Positions 31,301 through 39,593 of a stretch of DNA of 64,000 bases are shown here, piece after piece (within the stretch, counting starts at the first letter, position 1; each line of letters begins with the position of its first letter). The translations under genes were made by a program, and so were the position numbers. Below the pieces are notes generated by a model. That model was not told the origin of the DNA, made no database searches, and saw only the letters and a list, made by a program, of their open reading frames with translations. The DNA is from Ancylobacter sp. WKF20 (GTDB lineage Bacteria > Pseudomonadota > Alphaproteobacteria > Rhizobiales > Xanthobacteraceae): assembly GCF_029760895.1 (NCBI RefSeq), contig NZ_CP121679.1:1674001-1738000 (forward strand). Direction: 5' to 3'.

Positions 31301-34300
31301 ATGGCGGACCTGCTCGGCCAGCGCATCGGCGCCGTTGCCGGCCAGCTGCGCAACGAGGCGGGCGAGATCGAAAGCAGCCTCACCAGCCTGGTCGACAATG
31401 TCAGCCGCACGCTGGTCGACCGCGCCGGCGAGGTCACCGCGCTGTTCGACTCCCGCACCGAGGAAATCGCCCGCATCGTCGAGGAGCGCGGCAACGGCCT
31501 GCTCGCGGCGCTGGAAGACCGCAGCCTCGGCATCACCAGCGAGATCTCCCGCGCCAGCGGCGAGCTGCTGGCCGCCATTGACGACCATCGCGACAATCTG
31601 GTGCGCGCGCTCGACAACACCCGCTCCGGCGCGGTGGACGACATCGCCCGCGCCAGCGAGGAACTGCTGCACGTTCTGGAAACCCGCTCCGACGCCATCG
31701 TCTCCGCCTTCGAGCAGGCGACCGGCGGGCGCGCCGAGCAGCTCATGCAGATGAGCGACGAGGTGCTGAACACGGTCGAGCAGCGCACTGCCGGCCTCTT
31801 GGACGCCTTCCAGCGCTCCAGCCAGACCACCGCGACCGAAATGGCCCGCATCGGCGACGACCTGCTCGCCAATCTCGGCAACCAGAGCGGCGACGTCGTC
31901 TCCGCGCTCCAGCAGCTCTCCAGCCAGGTGACGAGCGAGATCGCCCGCGCCGGCGACGGCCTGCTCACCGAATTCGATGGCCGCGGCTCGCACCTCGTCG
32001 ACACCGTCAAGCATGTCAGCGGCCAGGTGGTGGACGAGATCGCCCGCGCCAGCGACGCCCTGCTCGCCGAATTCGACGGGCGCGGCTCGCAGCTCGTGGA
32101 GACCGTGCGCCAGACCAGCGACGTCACCTCTTCCGAGTTCACCCGCCTCACCGAGGAATTCATCCGCACCCTCGACGAGCGCGGCAGCACCCTCGTCGAC
32201 GCCGCCCGCCAGACGGCGGAATTCGCCAGCACCGAACTGTCCCGCGTTGGCGAAGAATTCGTCCAGACGCTGGACGGGCGCGGCAACAACATCGTCGAAG
32301 CCGCCCGCCAGAGCGCCGAGTTCACCTCGGGCGAGCTCTCCCGCCTCACCGAGGAATTCGTCTCCACGCTGGACGGGCGCGGCAGCAGCATCGTCGATGC
32401 CGCCCGCCAGAGCGCGGAATTCGCCACCGGCGAACTCTCCCGCGTCACCGAGGAACTGGTCACCGCGCTCGACGGGCGCGGCGCCACCATCGTCGACGCG
32501 GCCCGCCAGACGGCGGACTTCACCACCGGCGAGCTCTCCCGCCTCACCGAGGAATTCGTCGGTGCGCTCGAAGGGCGCGGCGCCGGCCTCATCGAGGCGA
32601 TCTCCGAGAGCGGCCGTGCCGCCGTCGCCGAAATCGGCGCCACCAACCAGGCGCTTCAGGGCGATGTCGCCGGGCTGCTGGAGCGGCTTGGCGAGGTCAA
32701 TGTCCAGTTGCAGGACGTGCTGGCCGGCTCGGCCAGCAACCTCGCCGCCATCGAGGGCGCGATCAGCGAGCGCCTCTCGGCCTTCCAGAGCACGGTCTAC
32801 AGCGTCGAGGAAGCCAGCCGCGGCGCCTCCACCCGCATGGACGAGCAGATCCGCGAACTGCGCGAGGTTTCCGGCAGCGTGCTGCAGGATGTCACCGCGC
32901 TCAGCGAGAACTTCAGCCAGCAGGCCGGCATCATCACCAGCGTCGCCACCGCTCTCGGCGCCGCGCATGAAAATCTCGACGAGACGCTCGGCGGTCGCCA
33001 CCAGGCGCTGCTCGATGTCGCCGAGAAGGTCGGCGGACGCACGGCGGAGCTGGACGAGCGCCTCAGCGCTTATGCCCGCTCGATCGAGCAGACCTTCAGC
33101 AAGGCGGAGCAGCGCGTCGCTGAGCTGTCCAAGGAGATCCTCGAGACCGCCAGCCAGTCGACCAGCACCATCGTCGCCCAGCAGGAAGACATCCGCAGCG
33201 CGACCGAGGCCGAGCGCGAGCGCACCCTCGCCTCGCTGCGCGAGACCTACCGTCTCGCCGTCGAGGAAGTGAACACGCTGATGGGCGAGGCCAGCCGCGG
33301 CTTCAACGGCACCGCCGAGGAGCTGCGCGACTCGGTCGCCGCCATCAAGACCATGCTGGAGACCACCCGCGAGGAGATGCGGCGCGGCATCCTCGAACTC
33401 CCCGAGGAGACCGAGGCCAACGCCTCGGCCATGCGCCGCACCATCGCCGAGCAGATCAAGGCGCTGGCCGAGCTGAACGATATCGTCTCGCGCCATGGCC
33501 GCACGCTGGATGTCGATAATGGCATCCGCGCCCGCGCGCCCCAGCCTTTGCCGCAGGCCCCCGCTCCGGCCCCGGTGGCGGTGGCGCCCGCTCCGGTGAT
33601 CGAAGCCCCCGCCCCTGTCGTCGTGGCGGCGCCGGTGGCGCCCGCTCCGGTCGCGCAGGCGCCCACGCCGGCTCCGACCCCTGCCCCGGCTCCCGTGGCG
33701 GCCCGTCCCGCCCCGGCTCAGCCTGCCCCGGCTCAGCCCGCCGCCCGTCCGGCCCAGCCGGCGCCGCGTCAGGCCCAGCCGGCACCGCGTTATGAGCCGG
33801 CCCGCCCGGCTCAGCCTGCCGCGCCGCGCTACGAGCCGCCCCGCCCGGCTGCCGCGCGTCCCGCCCCGGCCGCGCCCGTAGCCCCGCGCCGTCCGGTGAC
33901 GACGCCGTCTGCCCCGGCCCGTCAGCCCACTGAGGGCCAGCAGGGTGGCTGGCTGTCGGAACTGCTCGCCCGCGCCGACAATGAAGGTCCCTCGCTGGCG
34001 CCGTCCGCCCCGCGCGGCCGTGCCCCGGAGGCTCGCCCGGCCCGCGTCGAGCGCGAATCCGAGCGCCCGGTGCACCACGCCATCGAGTCGCTCGACTCGC
34101 TCTCCGTCGACATCGCCCGGATGATCGACCATGAGGCGGCGGTCGATCTGTGGGAGCGCTACAAGCGCGGCGAGCGCAACGTGTTCACCCGCCGGCTCTA
34201 CACCATGCAGGGCCAGCAGACCTTCGAGGAAATCCGCCGTAAGTACCGGCGCGACCTCGAATTCCGCGACACGGTGGACCGCTATATCGGCGAGTTCGAG

Positions 34301-34420
34301 CGGCTGATCGAGCAGGTCGGGCGCGACGAGCGCGGCCAGCAGCTCACCAAGACCTACCTGACCTCGGACACCGGCAAGGTCTACACCCTGCTCGCCCACG
34401 CCGCCGGCCGCTTCGACTAG
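28361..34420 (+). CDS. gpr: Growth pole ring (GPR/RgsE-type) giant coiled-coil protein
   Basis: 2,019 residues. Domains in order: acidic cytoplasmic region (1-190), Ala-rich linker, two closely spaced membrane segments (about 229-285), a rod of about 1,400 residues, a Pro/Ala-rich linker (about 1726-1890) and a compact conserved C-terminal domain (about 1905-2019, with DIARMIDHEAAVDLWERYKRGE). The rod is built from apolipoprotein-like 22-residue units (residues 481-854) and 33-residue units (1061-1423). This matches the giant GPR/RgsE proteins of Agrobacterium and Sinorhizobium, which form a ring at the growing pole and direct polar peptidoglycan insertion. Identity rests on size, topology and the repeats, not on alignment. 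GGAGG lies nine bases before the ATG. Confidence 0.82.
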   Translation: MSTNTKKVYQDPAEAALSAIEEALNLDLVTDDADATSPATDETERARQARDENFSPTGVDLPPAREPQGPRIEERTSAFDPAGDDAFRDPLFDEPSFLSASDLDADTTAGETYPDDAFELPLTDPADAEPSFAPHIEPRFDFGLESAEPAARDEVPDAPALAATEALAPALAAGAVAGAAAAAVAAPATAEPRRANRAAPQGPRAANDDRQTIGQLLSALQRRPPPTPYYLATGASALWLGLGGLISYAQFSQPGADLFSSTALLTTLAGLVVPPVFFAVLAAMVSRMQEMRIVAHSMAQVAIRIAEPDRSGTDAVVNVSQVVRREVAAMDDGVERTIARASELEALVRSEISSLEHAYEENEVRMRHLIERLQAERELILTHADHLRETISGAQFSFTHEVDGVSERINATINEAADRVTGTLSDKGEHITLALGRVGDTIIDALSEKGGDLIDRLQATGSDVNTNLSEASEHLISTLTSQTDEITTRLSGVTANLTDTLASRTDEIGARLLTTATELSNVVTTRTTEMGEKLTATTHTLTETLAARSDEITEALVGTGTRLADEIAIRASEVNHTLKSTGEALVLDMSVRGGEVVRKLEETGNRVAETITVRGDDLADRIADTGNRIYDTIAVRGSELERLLGETGQRVVREISDAGANAHDTLADAATRLSSDITYRGTAVSEQITLAGDEVAQAIAQRGNRATDQFRETADELTSALGNRAEAVREMLNSRLQMLEETISVRGNELAARIATDTSLLGRQITDGLRDFDTVLQTNGSDVVQRITERVDAITRAMDANLAGFDDQITAKTEQVASSLDLRIANIEGVLDRGVEGLNETLAGRTQEFAQTMTEGARLATEAMDKSLGVLDGFFTQHAQEVTAGISDRMDQAARTLTDGAMKANDAMTRSLDVLSNFFDDRAGAVTEQLSDRIEQADRTLAARAQEIAETLDQRVNRFEETVIGRIDNVATSVEVRGAAMADLLGQRIGAVAGQLRNEAGEIESSLTSLVDNVSRTLVDRAGEVTALFDSRTEEIARIVEERGNGLLAALEDRSLGITSEISRASGELLAAIDDHRDNLVRALDNTRSGAVDDIARASEELLHVLETRSDAIVSAFEQATGGRAEQLMQMSDEVLNTVEQRTAGLLDAFQRSSQTTATEMARIGDDLLANLGNQSGDVVSALQQLSSQVTSEIARAGDGLLTEFDGRGSHLVDTVKHVSGQVVDEIARASDALLAEFDGRGSQLVETVRQTSDVTSSEFTRLTEEFIRTLDERGSTLVDAARQTAEFASTELSRVGEEFVQTLDGRGNNIVEAARQSAEFTSGELSRLTEEFVSTLDGRGSSIVDAARQSAEFATGELSRVTEELVTALDGRGATIVDAARQTADFTTGELSRLTEEFVGALEGRGAGLIEAISESGRAAVAEIGATNQALQGDVAGLLERLGEVNVQLQDVLAGSASNLAAIEGAISERLSAFQSTVYSVEEASRGASTRMDEQIRELREVSGSVLQDVTALSENFSQQAGIITSVATALGAAHENLDETLGGRHQALLDVAEKVGGRTAELDERLSAYARSIEQTFSKAEQRVAELSKEILETASQSTSTIVAQQEDIRSATEAERERTLASLRETYRLAVEEVNTLMGEASRGFNGTAEELRDSVAAIKTMLETTREEMRRGILELPEETEANASAMRRTIAEQIKALAELNDIVSRHGRTLDVDNGIRARAPQPLPQAPAPAPVAVAPAPVIEAPAPVVVAAPVAPAPVAQAPTPAPTPAPAPVAARPAPAQPAPAQPAARPAQPAPRQAQPAPRYEPARPAQPAAPRYEPPRPAAARPAPAAPVAPRRPVTTPSAPARQPTEGQQGGWLSELLARADNEGPSLAPSAPRGRAPEARPARVERESERPVHHAIESLDSLSVDIARMIDHEAAVDLWERYKRGERNVFTRRLYTMQGQQTFEEIRRKYRRDLEFRDTVDRYIGEFERLIEQVGRDERGQQLTKTYLTSDTGKVYTLLAHAAGRFD
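29801..30922 (+). repeat. Seventeen contiguous 22-codon (66 bp) coding repeats in gpr
   Basis: From residue 481 to 854 the protein divides without gaps into 17 units of 22 residues. Most open with x-R-[GTA]-x-[ED]-[VIL], for example VRGGEVV, VRGDDLA and VRGSELE. The length equals two hendecads, the apolipoprotein-type repeat. DNA similarity between units is moderate, so they are old protein repeats rather than recent tandem copies. Confidence 0.85.
31541..32629 (+). repeat. Eleven contiguous 33-codon (99 bp) coding repeats in gpr
   Basis: Residues 1061-1423 form 11 gap-free units of 33 residues, each starting E/D-[IMFL]-x-R-[AILV]. The last several are much alike (RLTEEF ... LDGRG ... AARQ), with high DNA identity. 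33 equals three hendecads. The similarity of the last five suggests recent duplication or gene conversion. Confidence 0.88.
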
Positions 34421-34461
34421 CGGCCGGTCCGGGGCCCGGACAGTCCAGACGCCATGAACGC

Positions 34462-34489
34462 AAAAAGGGCCCCGCGAGGGGCCCTTTTT
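34462..34489. terminator. Bidirectional terminator between gpr and the Mla operon
   Basis: Perfect 12-base arms AAAAAGGGCCCC and GGGGCCCTTTTT with loop GCGA, between convergent genes. Confidence 0.9.
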
Positions 34490-34520
34490 CTTGGGTGCGA
34501 CAGCCGGATGGGCGGGGGCG

Positions 34521-35195
34521 TCAGACGCGCCCGCCGGTCCAGGTCACGATGTCCACGAACACCTGATCGGACGCCGCGTCGAGCGCGCTGGTCGCGTCCG
34601 GTCCGCTGGTGCCGGCGGCCGGGGCGCGGGCGGTGAACACCTTCGCCGCCACGATGCGCCCGGTACTGGCGCTGACGATGCGCGCGGACACCTCGACCAC
34701 CGCCTCCGGTCCCTCGCCGAAGGTCTGGAGGCCGAAGGCGCGGATGTCGGTCAGCAGCGTGTAATCGGCATTGATCGCGTCGCCCGGCCGGCCCACGGCG
34801 CGGCCACGGCTGGAATTCTCGAAGGACTGGATCAGCCGCGCCTGGAACAGCGCCGGCAGCCGGTCCGCCCACTGCGCCTTGCCGAGATAGGTGATCTGGC
34901 CGGGCTGCGGCTCGACGACGATCCGCTCGGTGTCGAGCACCTGCAGCGCGGTCGAGCCGGCCACCACGAGCTGCGCCGAGCCCGCGCGCGGGGCGTTGAA
35001 GCCGGCCGGGGCGGTCAGGTCGAAGGTCGGCAGGGCCTTGTCGCCACCGCCGAGCAGCGAGGCGCAGCCGCCGAGCCCGAGGGCGAGCGCGAGAATGGCG
35101 GCCGTGCCGGCCAGCCGGTGGCGGCGCTCGGTTCGTGTCACGTCCGTCAACCTCACCTGGCCTTCCCTGTTCTTCTGTGCGTTCACGCGGACCAT
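34521..35195 (-). CDS. ABC-type transport auxiliary lipoprotein (MlaD-system partner)
   Basis: 224 residues. A hydrophobic segment ends in a lipobox-like GLGGC (about Cys 44), followed by the ABC_trans_aux/DUF330 fold (ERIVVEPQPGQITYLGKAQWADRLPALF in pieces). These lipoproteins (PqiC type) accompany MCE transporters and probably sit in the outer membrane. ATG 35195 follows the mlaD stop by three bases. An in-frame GTG at 35156 has AGGGAAGG upstream and would give a more normal signal length, so the start is uncertain. It is the last gene of the four-gene lipid transporter operon. Confidence 0.85.
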   Translation of the reverse strand: MVRVNAQKNREGQVRLTDVTRTERRHRLAGTAAILALALGLGGCASLLGGGDKALPTFDLTAPAGFNAPRAGSAQLVVAGSTALQVLDTERIVVEPQPGQITYLGKAQWADRLPALFQARLIQSFENSSRGRAVGRPGDAINADYTLLTDIRAFGLQTFGEGPEAVVEVSARIVSASTGRIVAAKVFTARAPAAGTSGPDATSALDAASDQVFVDIVTWTGGRV

Positions 35196-35198
35196 CGC

Positions 35199-36245
35199 CT
35201 AGCGCCCCGTATAGTTCGGAACGGACTGGCCGCCGAAGATGAACTGGCGCGGGTTGCGCTCAAGATTGCGGAACACCCGCTCGATCTCGGCCAGCGTGCG
35301 CCGCCCGTCGACCGCCAGCGCCTCGTATTGGCGCAGGCCCGGACCGGTGAACTTGTTGATGTTCGCGGTCAGCTCGGCGGTGCGCACGTCGAGATTGGCG
35401 GCGAGCTTGCGCACTTCCGCCGCGGCGCCGGTGATCTCGGCGAACATGCCCTTGCCCTCTTCCGAGGCGGTCAGGCCGTTCACATTGTCGAGGATCGAAT
35501 TGATCTTGCTCGACATGCCATCGAGCTGCGCGGTGAAGCGGCTGATGTCGTTCACCATTGCCGTCACCTTCTCCGGCTGGATCGCCGAGACGGTGCGGTC
35601 GAGATTGCCGGCGAGCGTGTCGATGCGCTTGGCGGCCGAGCTCACATCGGTGATGAGCTGGTCGATATTGCCGGAATTATTGCCCAGAGCGGTGGTGAAC
35701 TTGTCGACATTGTCGATGACCGAGGAAATCTTGGTCTCGTTCAGCCGCAGCAGGTCGTCGACCCGGCGGGCGATGTCGTCGACGCGGCCCATCACCTGCC
35801 GCGCGCCCTGCATCAGATCCTGCACCGCGCCGGCATCGGCCTGGATGCGCGGCAGCTGGCCGTCCGGCGGGGTGGGCAGCGGCTCGGCGCCGGCATTGCC
35901 ACCGATCAGCCCGATGGAGGACAGGCCCGTGAGCACCTGCGCGTCGAGCTGGGCGCGGGTGTCGGACTTCACCGGCGTCGTCGGCTGCACGGCCACGGTG
36001 GCGACGACCCGGCGCGGGTCCTGCGTGTCGAGCCGGAGGCCGATCACCTCACCGACCGGGATGCCGTTGAAGGTCACCGCCGAGCCGGTCTGAAGGCCGC
36101 TGACGGGGCCGTTGAACACCACGTCATAATTGGTGCGCGGCCCACGGCCGGAGGAGCCGCTGAACCACCAGACAAAGGCGAAGGCCGCCGCGATGACGGC
36201 GAGGGTGAACAGGCCGATGATGATGTAGTTGGCGCGTGTTTCCAT
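35199..36245 (-). CDS. mlaD: MlaD family MCE-domain substrate-binding protein
   Basis: 348 residues. One N-terminal membrane anchor (about 8-28) precedes the MCE domain (YDVVFNGPVSGLQTGSAV, NGIPVGEVIGL) and a long helical C-terminal region. MCE proteins form hexameric rings carrying phospholipid between membranes. The C-terminal part is longer than E. coli MlaD, closer to the longer MCE proteins of rhizobia. It lies six bases after the ATPase gene and three bases before the lipoprotein gene. Confidence 0.92.
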   Translation of the reverse strand: METRANYIIIGLFTLAVIAAAFAFVWWFSGSSGRGPRTNYDVVFNGPVSGLQTGSAVTFNGIPVGEVIGLRLDTQDPRRVVATVAVQPTTPVKSDTRAQLDAQVLTGLSSIGLIGGNAGAEPLPTPPDGQLPRIQADAGAVQDLMQGARQVMGRVDDIARRVDDLLRLNETKISSVIDNVDKFTTALGNNSGNIDQLITDVSSAAKRIDTLAGNLDRTVSAIQPEKVTAMVNDISRFTAQLDGMSSKINSILDNVNGLTASEEGKGMFAEITGAAAEVRKLAANLDVRTAELTANINKFTGPGLRQYEALAVDGRRTLAEIERVFRNLERNPRQFIFGGQSVPNYTGR

Positions 36246-36251
36246 GATGCC

Positions 36252-37073
36252 TCAGCGCGCCCCCTGCTCGACAAAGCCAGCCGCACGCGCCCGCTTGCCG
36301 TGGAAATAAGCGGTAACCCAGGGGTGTTTGGAGGCGAGCATCGTGTCGATCGGTCCCACGGCGATGACCTTGCCATCGGCCAGGGCGGCGATGCGGTCGC
36401 AGACGGTGTGAAGGCTGTCGAGATCGTGGGTTACCATGAATACGGTCAGCCCCAAAGTCTGCTGCAGCGTGGCGATGAGTTCGTCGAATTCGCCGGCGCC
36501 GATCGGGTCGAGACCCGAGGTCGGCTCGTCGAGAAAGAGGATTTCCGGGTCGAGCGCCAGCGCGCGGGCGAGCGCCACGCGCTTGATCATGCCGCCCGAG
36601 AGTTCGGACGGCATCTTGGTCACGACATCCGGCTGCAACCCGACCATTTCCACCTTGGCGATGGTGATCTCGTCCATCAATTGCGGTGACAGGTCGAGAT
36701 ATTCGCGCATCGGGAACTGGATGTTCTGCCGCACGGTGAGCGAGGAGAACAGGGCGCCCTGCTGGAAGAGAACGCCCCAACGCTGTTCCAGTTGCCGGCG
36801 CTGTTCATAAGTCAGCGTGTCGAGATCCTGGCCGAACACCTCCACCGTGCCCGAGCGCTTGGGCACGAGGCCGAGAATGGTGCGGGTGAGCACCGACTTG
36901 CCGCCGCCCGAGGCGCCGACGAAGCCCATGATCTCGCCCTTCATCACGTCGAGCGACAGGCCCTTGAGGATGGTGCGCTCGCCAAAGCCCACCACCACGT
37001 CGCGCACGGAAATGATCGGCTCGCCCGGCTGGATGTCGGGGATCGGCAGGGCGTTGCTGTGGCTGTGCATCAT
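36252..37073 (-). CDS. mlaF: ABC transporter ATP-binding protein (MlaF)
   Basis: 273 residues. Walker A GASGGGKS, signature LSGGMIKRVALARAL, Walker B ILFLDEPTSGLDP and H-loop THDLDS are all intact. It powers MCE-dependent phospholipid transport with the MlaE permease. The family-specific RTILGL and GVLFQQGALF segments match MlaF/Ttg2A. Two adjacent ATG codons at the start make residue 1 or 2 the initiator. Gap to mlaE is 19 bases. Confidence 0.93.
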   Translation of the reverse strand: MMHSHSNALPIPDIQPGEPIISVRDVVVGFGERTILKGLSLDVMKGEIMGFVGASGGGKSVLTRTILGLVPKRSGTVEVFGQDLDTLTYEQRRQLEQRWGVLFQQGALFSSLTVRQNIQFPMREYLDLSPQLMDEITIAKVEMVGLQPDVVTKMPSELSGGMIKRVALARALALDPEILFLDEPTSGLDPIGAGEFDELIATLQQTLGLTVFMVTHDLDSLHTVCDRIAALADGKVIAVGPIDTMLASKHPWVTAYFHGKRARAAGFVEQGAR

Positions 37074-37092
37074 GTCGGAAAGCCCCTCGCCC

Positions 37093-38241
37093 TCACATGT
37101 CGATCGCGGCGAAGAACATGGCGAACAGGCCGTCCATCACGATGACCAGGAAGATCGCCTTCACCACCGAGGCGGTGGTGTGGGCGCCGAGCGATTCGGC
37201 GCTGCCCCCGACCCGCATGCCCTCCATGCAGGCGATGAGGCCGACAATGGCGGCCATGAAGGGCGCCTTGATCATGCCCACCTCGAAGGTGTTGAGCGCG
37301 ATCGCCTCCTGCAGCCGGTGCAGGAAGATGGTCGGCGAGATGTCGCCATAGAGCCAGGCCACCAGCCCGCCGCCGAACAGCGCGCACATATTGCCGATGA
37401 AGGTCAGCAGCGGCACGGCGATGATGAGCGCGACGAGGCGCGGCAGCACCAGCACCTCGTTCGGGTCGAAGCCCATGACGCGCAGCGCGTCCACTTCCTC
37501 GCGCATCCGCATCGAGCCAAGCTCGGCGGTGAAGGCGCTGCCGGAGCGGCCGGCGACCATGATGGAGACGATGAGCACGCCGAGTTCGCGCAAGGTGAGA
37601 ATGCCCACCATGTCGACCACATAGGTCGTCGCGCCGAACTTGCGGAAATGGAAGATGCCCTGCTGGGCAATGATGCAGCCGATCAGGAAGGTGATCAGCG
37701 CGATGATCGGCACCGCGCGCAGCCCGGTGCGCTCGAGGTGATAGACCATCGAGGTCCAGCGGAAGGTGTGCGGGCGCACCGCCACGCGCAGCAGCGACCC
37801 CACCACCGCGCCGATGAAGGAGAGGAAGAACAGCGCGTCCTGGCCGGTCTCCACCACCACCTTGCCGATCAGCTCGACCGAGCCGACCAGCGCATTGGTG
37901 TGCGGGCGAACCGGCGGCACCTCATGGCAGCCATTGGTGATTTCCTTGAGCAGCGGATGGAACCGCCGCTCGAGGCCCACGAGCTGGGCGCGCACGCCAG
38001 CCGTGTCCAGCGTCCGGATCAGCCGGTCGAGCATGACCGCGCCGACCGTGTCGAGCCGACGCACGCCGGAGAAATCCAGTCGCGCCGTCTCGGCACCGCC
38101 CGCGCGCAACTCGTCCAGCGCCGCCTCGACGACGCCTTCCAGCGCGCGACCCTGCGCGGCGACCCATCGGCCATTGCCGACGATCACCAGCTCGCGCCCA
38201 TGGCGCGCCGTGGCGAGCAGCGGTGCCTCAGCGGCTCCCAA
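37093..38241 (-). CDS. mlaE: MlaE permease with N-terminal STAS (MlaB-like) domain
   Basis: 382 residues. Residues 1-110 form a STAS domain (LDFSGVRRLDTVGAVMLDRLI). The rest is a five- to six-segment MlaE/YrbE permease (ELGVLIVSIMVAGRSGSAFTAELGSM in part). In E. coli MlaB is separate, so here the two are fused, as in many alphaproteobacteria. The start is probably TTG, with GGGAG nine bases upstream; no suitable ATG precedes the STAS domain. It is the first gene of the operon mlaE-mlaF-mlaD-lipoprotein. Confidence 0.9.
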   Translation of the reverse strand: MGAAEAPLLATARHGRELVIVGNGRWVAAQGRALEGVVEAALDELRAGGAETARLDFSGVRRLDTVGAVMLDRLIRTLDTAGVRAQLVGLERRFHPLLKEITNGCHEVPPVRPHTNALVGSVELIGKVVVETGQDALFFLSFIGAVVGSLLRVAVRPHTFRWTSMVYHLERTGLRAVPIIALITFLIGCIIAQQGIFHFRKFGATTYVVDMVGILTLRELGVLIVSIMVAGRSGSAFTAELGSMRMREEVDALRVMGFDPNEVLVLPRLVALIIAVPLLTFIGNMCALFGGGLVAWLYGDISPTIFLHRLQEAIALNTFEVGMIKAPFMAAIVGLIACMEGMRVGGSAESLGAHTTASVVKAIFLVIVMDGLFAMFFAAIDM

Positions 38242-38613
38242 GATCAGCAGCTCCCATTCGGTTTCGACGCCGCCTAGCGGCGGGGTACGGCACGGCGGCG
38301 CGCGGCCGGGCCACGCGCAATTTGCGCTTTTGCTTCATAGCCGTGCGGCTCATGCTCTGTCGAGGCGCCTGGGCTTTCCACGGGTATCTTGATGATGCCA
38401 AATCGTTCTAGCTTGAAAACTGTGCTTTCCCTGTGACGCAAGGACGTACCACCGGCCCCGCCACACCCCCTCGGAGACCCGCCAACATGGGCGTCGAGTG
38501 GGCGTCGAGGGCCGGCGCGCCTCCGTCGCGGCGATGGCCGGTCTCGCCAGAGCCGCGGGCGGGCGCCTAGAGTGGACTGAGCGATTCGTTCCGTCCCCAC
38601 CGGTTGACGCCCC
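38242..38613. other. Intergenic region between mlaE and the epimerase gene
   Basis: 372 bases between divergent genes. It contains short direct repeats (GGGCGTCGAG twice near 38490) and an AT-richer stretch near 38390-38440 that may hold a promoter. No ORF, RNA gene or terminator was convincing. Confidence 0.35.
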
Positions 38614-39591
38614 ATGCCCACGCTGTCCCTCGCCGTTGAACGCTTTCCCATCCGTGGCAGCTTCACCATCGCGCGCGGCTCGAAGACCGAGGCCGTCGTG
38701 GTCGCGGTGGAGATACGCGACGGGGTGGCGCTTGGACGTGGCGAATGCGTGCCTTATGCGCGCTATGGCGAGAGCGTGGAGGGCGTCACCGAGGCCATTG
38801 AAAGCGCCCGCCGCGCCATCGAGGCCGGGGCCGACCGCCATGCGCTGCAGTACATCCTGCCCCCCGGCGCGGCGCGCAACGCGCTCGACTGCGCGCTGTG
38901 GGATCTGGAGGCCAAGCGCAGCGGCACGCGCGTGCATGCGATCGCTGGCCTGCCTGCCCCCGGTCCCGTCGTCACCGCCTATACGCTCAGCCTCGGCACG
39001 CCGGAGGCGATGGCGGAAGCTGCCGCCGCCAGCGGGCACGCGCTGCTGAAACTCAAGCTCGGCGCGGAGGGCGACGCCGCGCGCCTCGCCGCCATTCGCC
39101 GCGCCGTGCCGCGGACGCGCCTCATCGTCGATGCCAATGAGGGATGGAACGCCGGCAACCTCGCGGCCAACCTCGCCGCCTGCGCGGAGGCCGGCGTCGA
39201 ACTGGTGGAGCAGCCGCTGCCCGCCGCCGACGATGCCCTGCTGTCCTTCATCACCCGCCCCGTCCCGGTCTGCGCCGATGAGAGCGCGCATGGGCGCGAC
39301 ACGCTGCCCGATCTGATCGGCCGCTATGACGCGCTCAATATCAAGCTGGACAAGACCGGCGGGCTGACCGAGGCGCTGGCGCTGGCCCGGGCGGCACAGA
39401 TGTCGGGGCTGTCGATCATGGTTGGCTGCATGGTCGCGACCTCGCTCTCCATGGCCCCGGCGCTGCTGCTGGCGGGCATGGCGGAGGTCGTCGATCTCGA
39501 CGGGCCGCTCCTGCTGGCGAAAGACCGCACGCCGGCTCTCGTCTATGAGGGCAGCCGCGTCTTCCCGGCCGATCCCGCGCTCTGGGGCTGA
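38614..39591 (+). CDS. Dipeptide epimerase (enolase superfamily)
   Basis: 325 residues. Catalytic acid/base residues of the muconate-lactonizing subgroup are visible: LLKLKLG (K-x-K), metal ligands in VDANEGW, VEQPLP and CADES, and the second Lys in NIKLDKTGG. This is the L-Ala-D/L-Glu epimerase (YcjG) type, which recycles murein peptides. Related DgcA N-acetylglutamate racemases share the fold but usually have a DgcN neighbour, which is absent here. The convergent MFS gene ends two bases away. Confidence 0.88.
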   Translation: MPTLSLAVERFPIRGSFTIARGSKTEAVVVAVEIRDGVALGRGECVPYARYGESVEGVTEAIESARRAIEAGADRHALQYILPPGAARNALDCALWDLEAKRSGTRVHAIAGLPAPGPVVTAYTLSLGTPEAMAEAAAASGHALLKLKLGAEGDAARLAAIRRAVPRTRLIVDANEGWNAGNLAANLAACAEAGVELVEQPLPAADDALLSFITRPVPVCADESAHGRDTLPDLIGRYDALNIKLDKTGGLTEALALARAAQMSGLSIMVGCMVATSLSMAPALLLAGMAEVVDLDGPLLLAKDRTPALVYEGSRVFPADPALWG

Positions 39592-39593
39592 GG

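Noticed and set aside
29801..32629. Regular repeats suggesting a CRISPR array or integrated satellite
   Set aside because: The repeats are in frame multiples of three (66 and 99 bp), have no spacers and code for a coherent helical rod.
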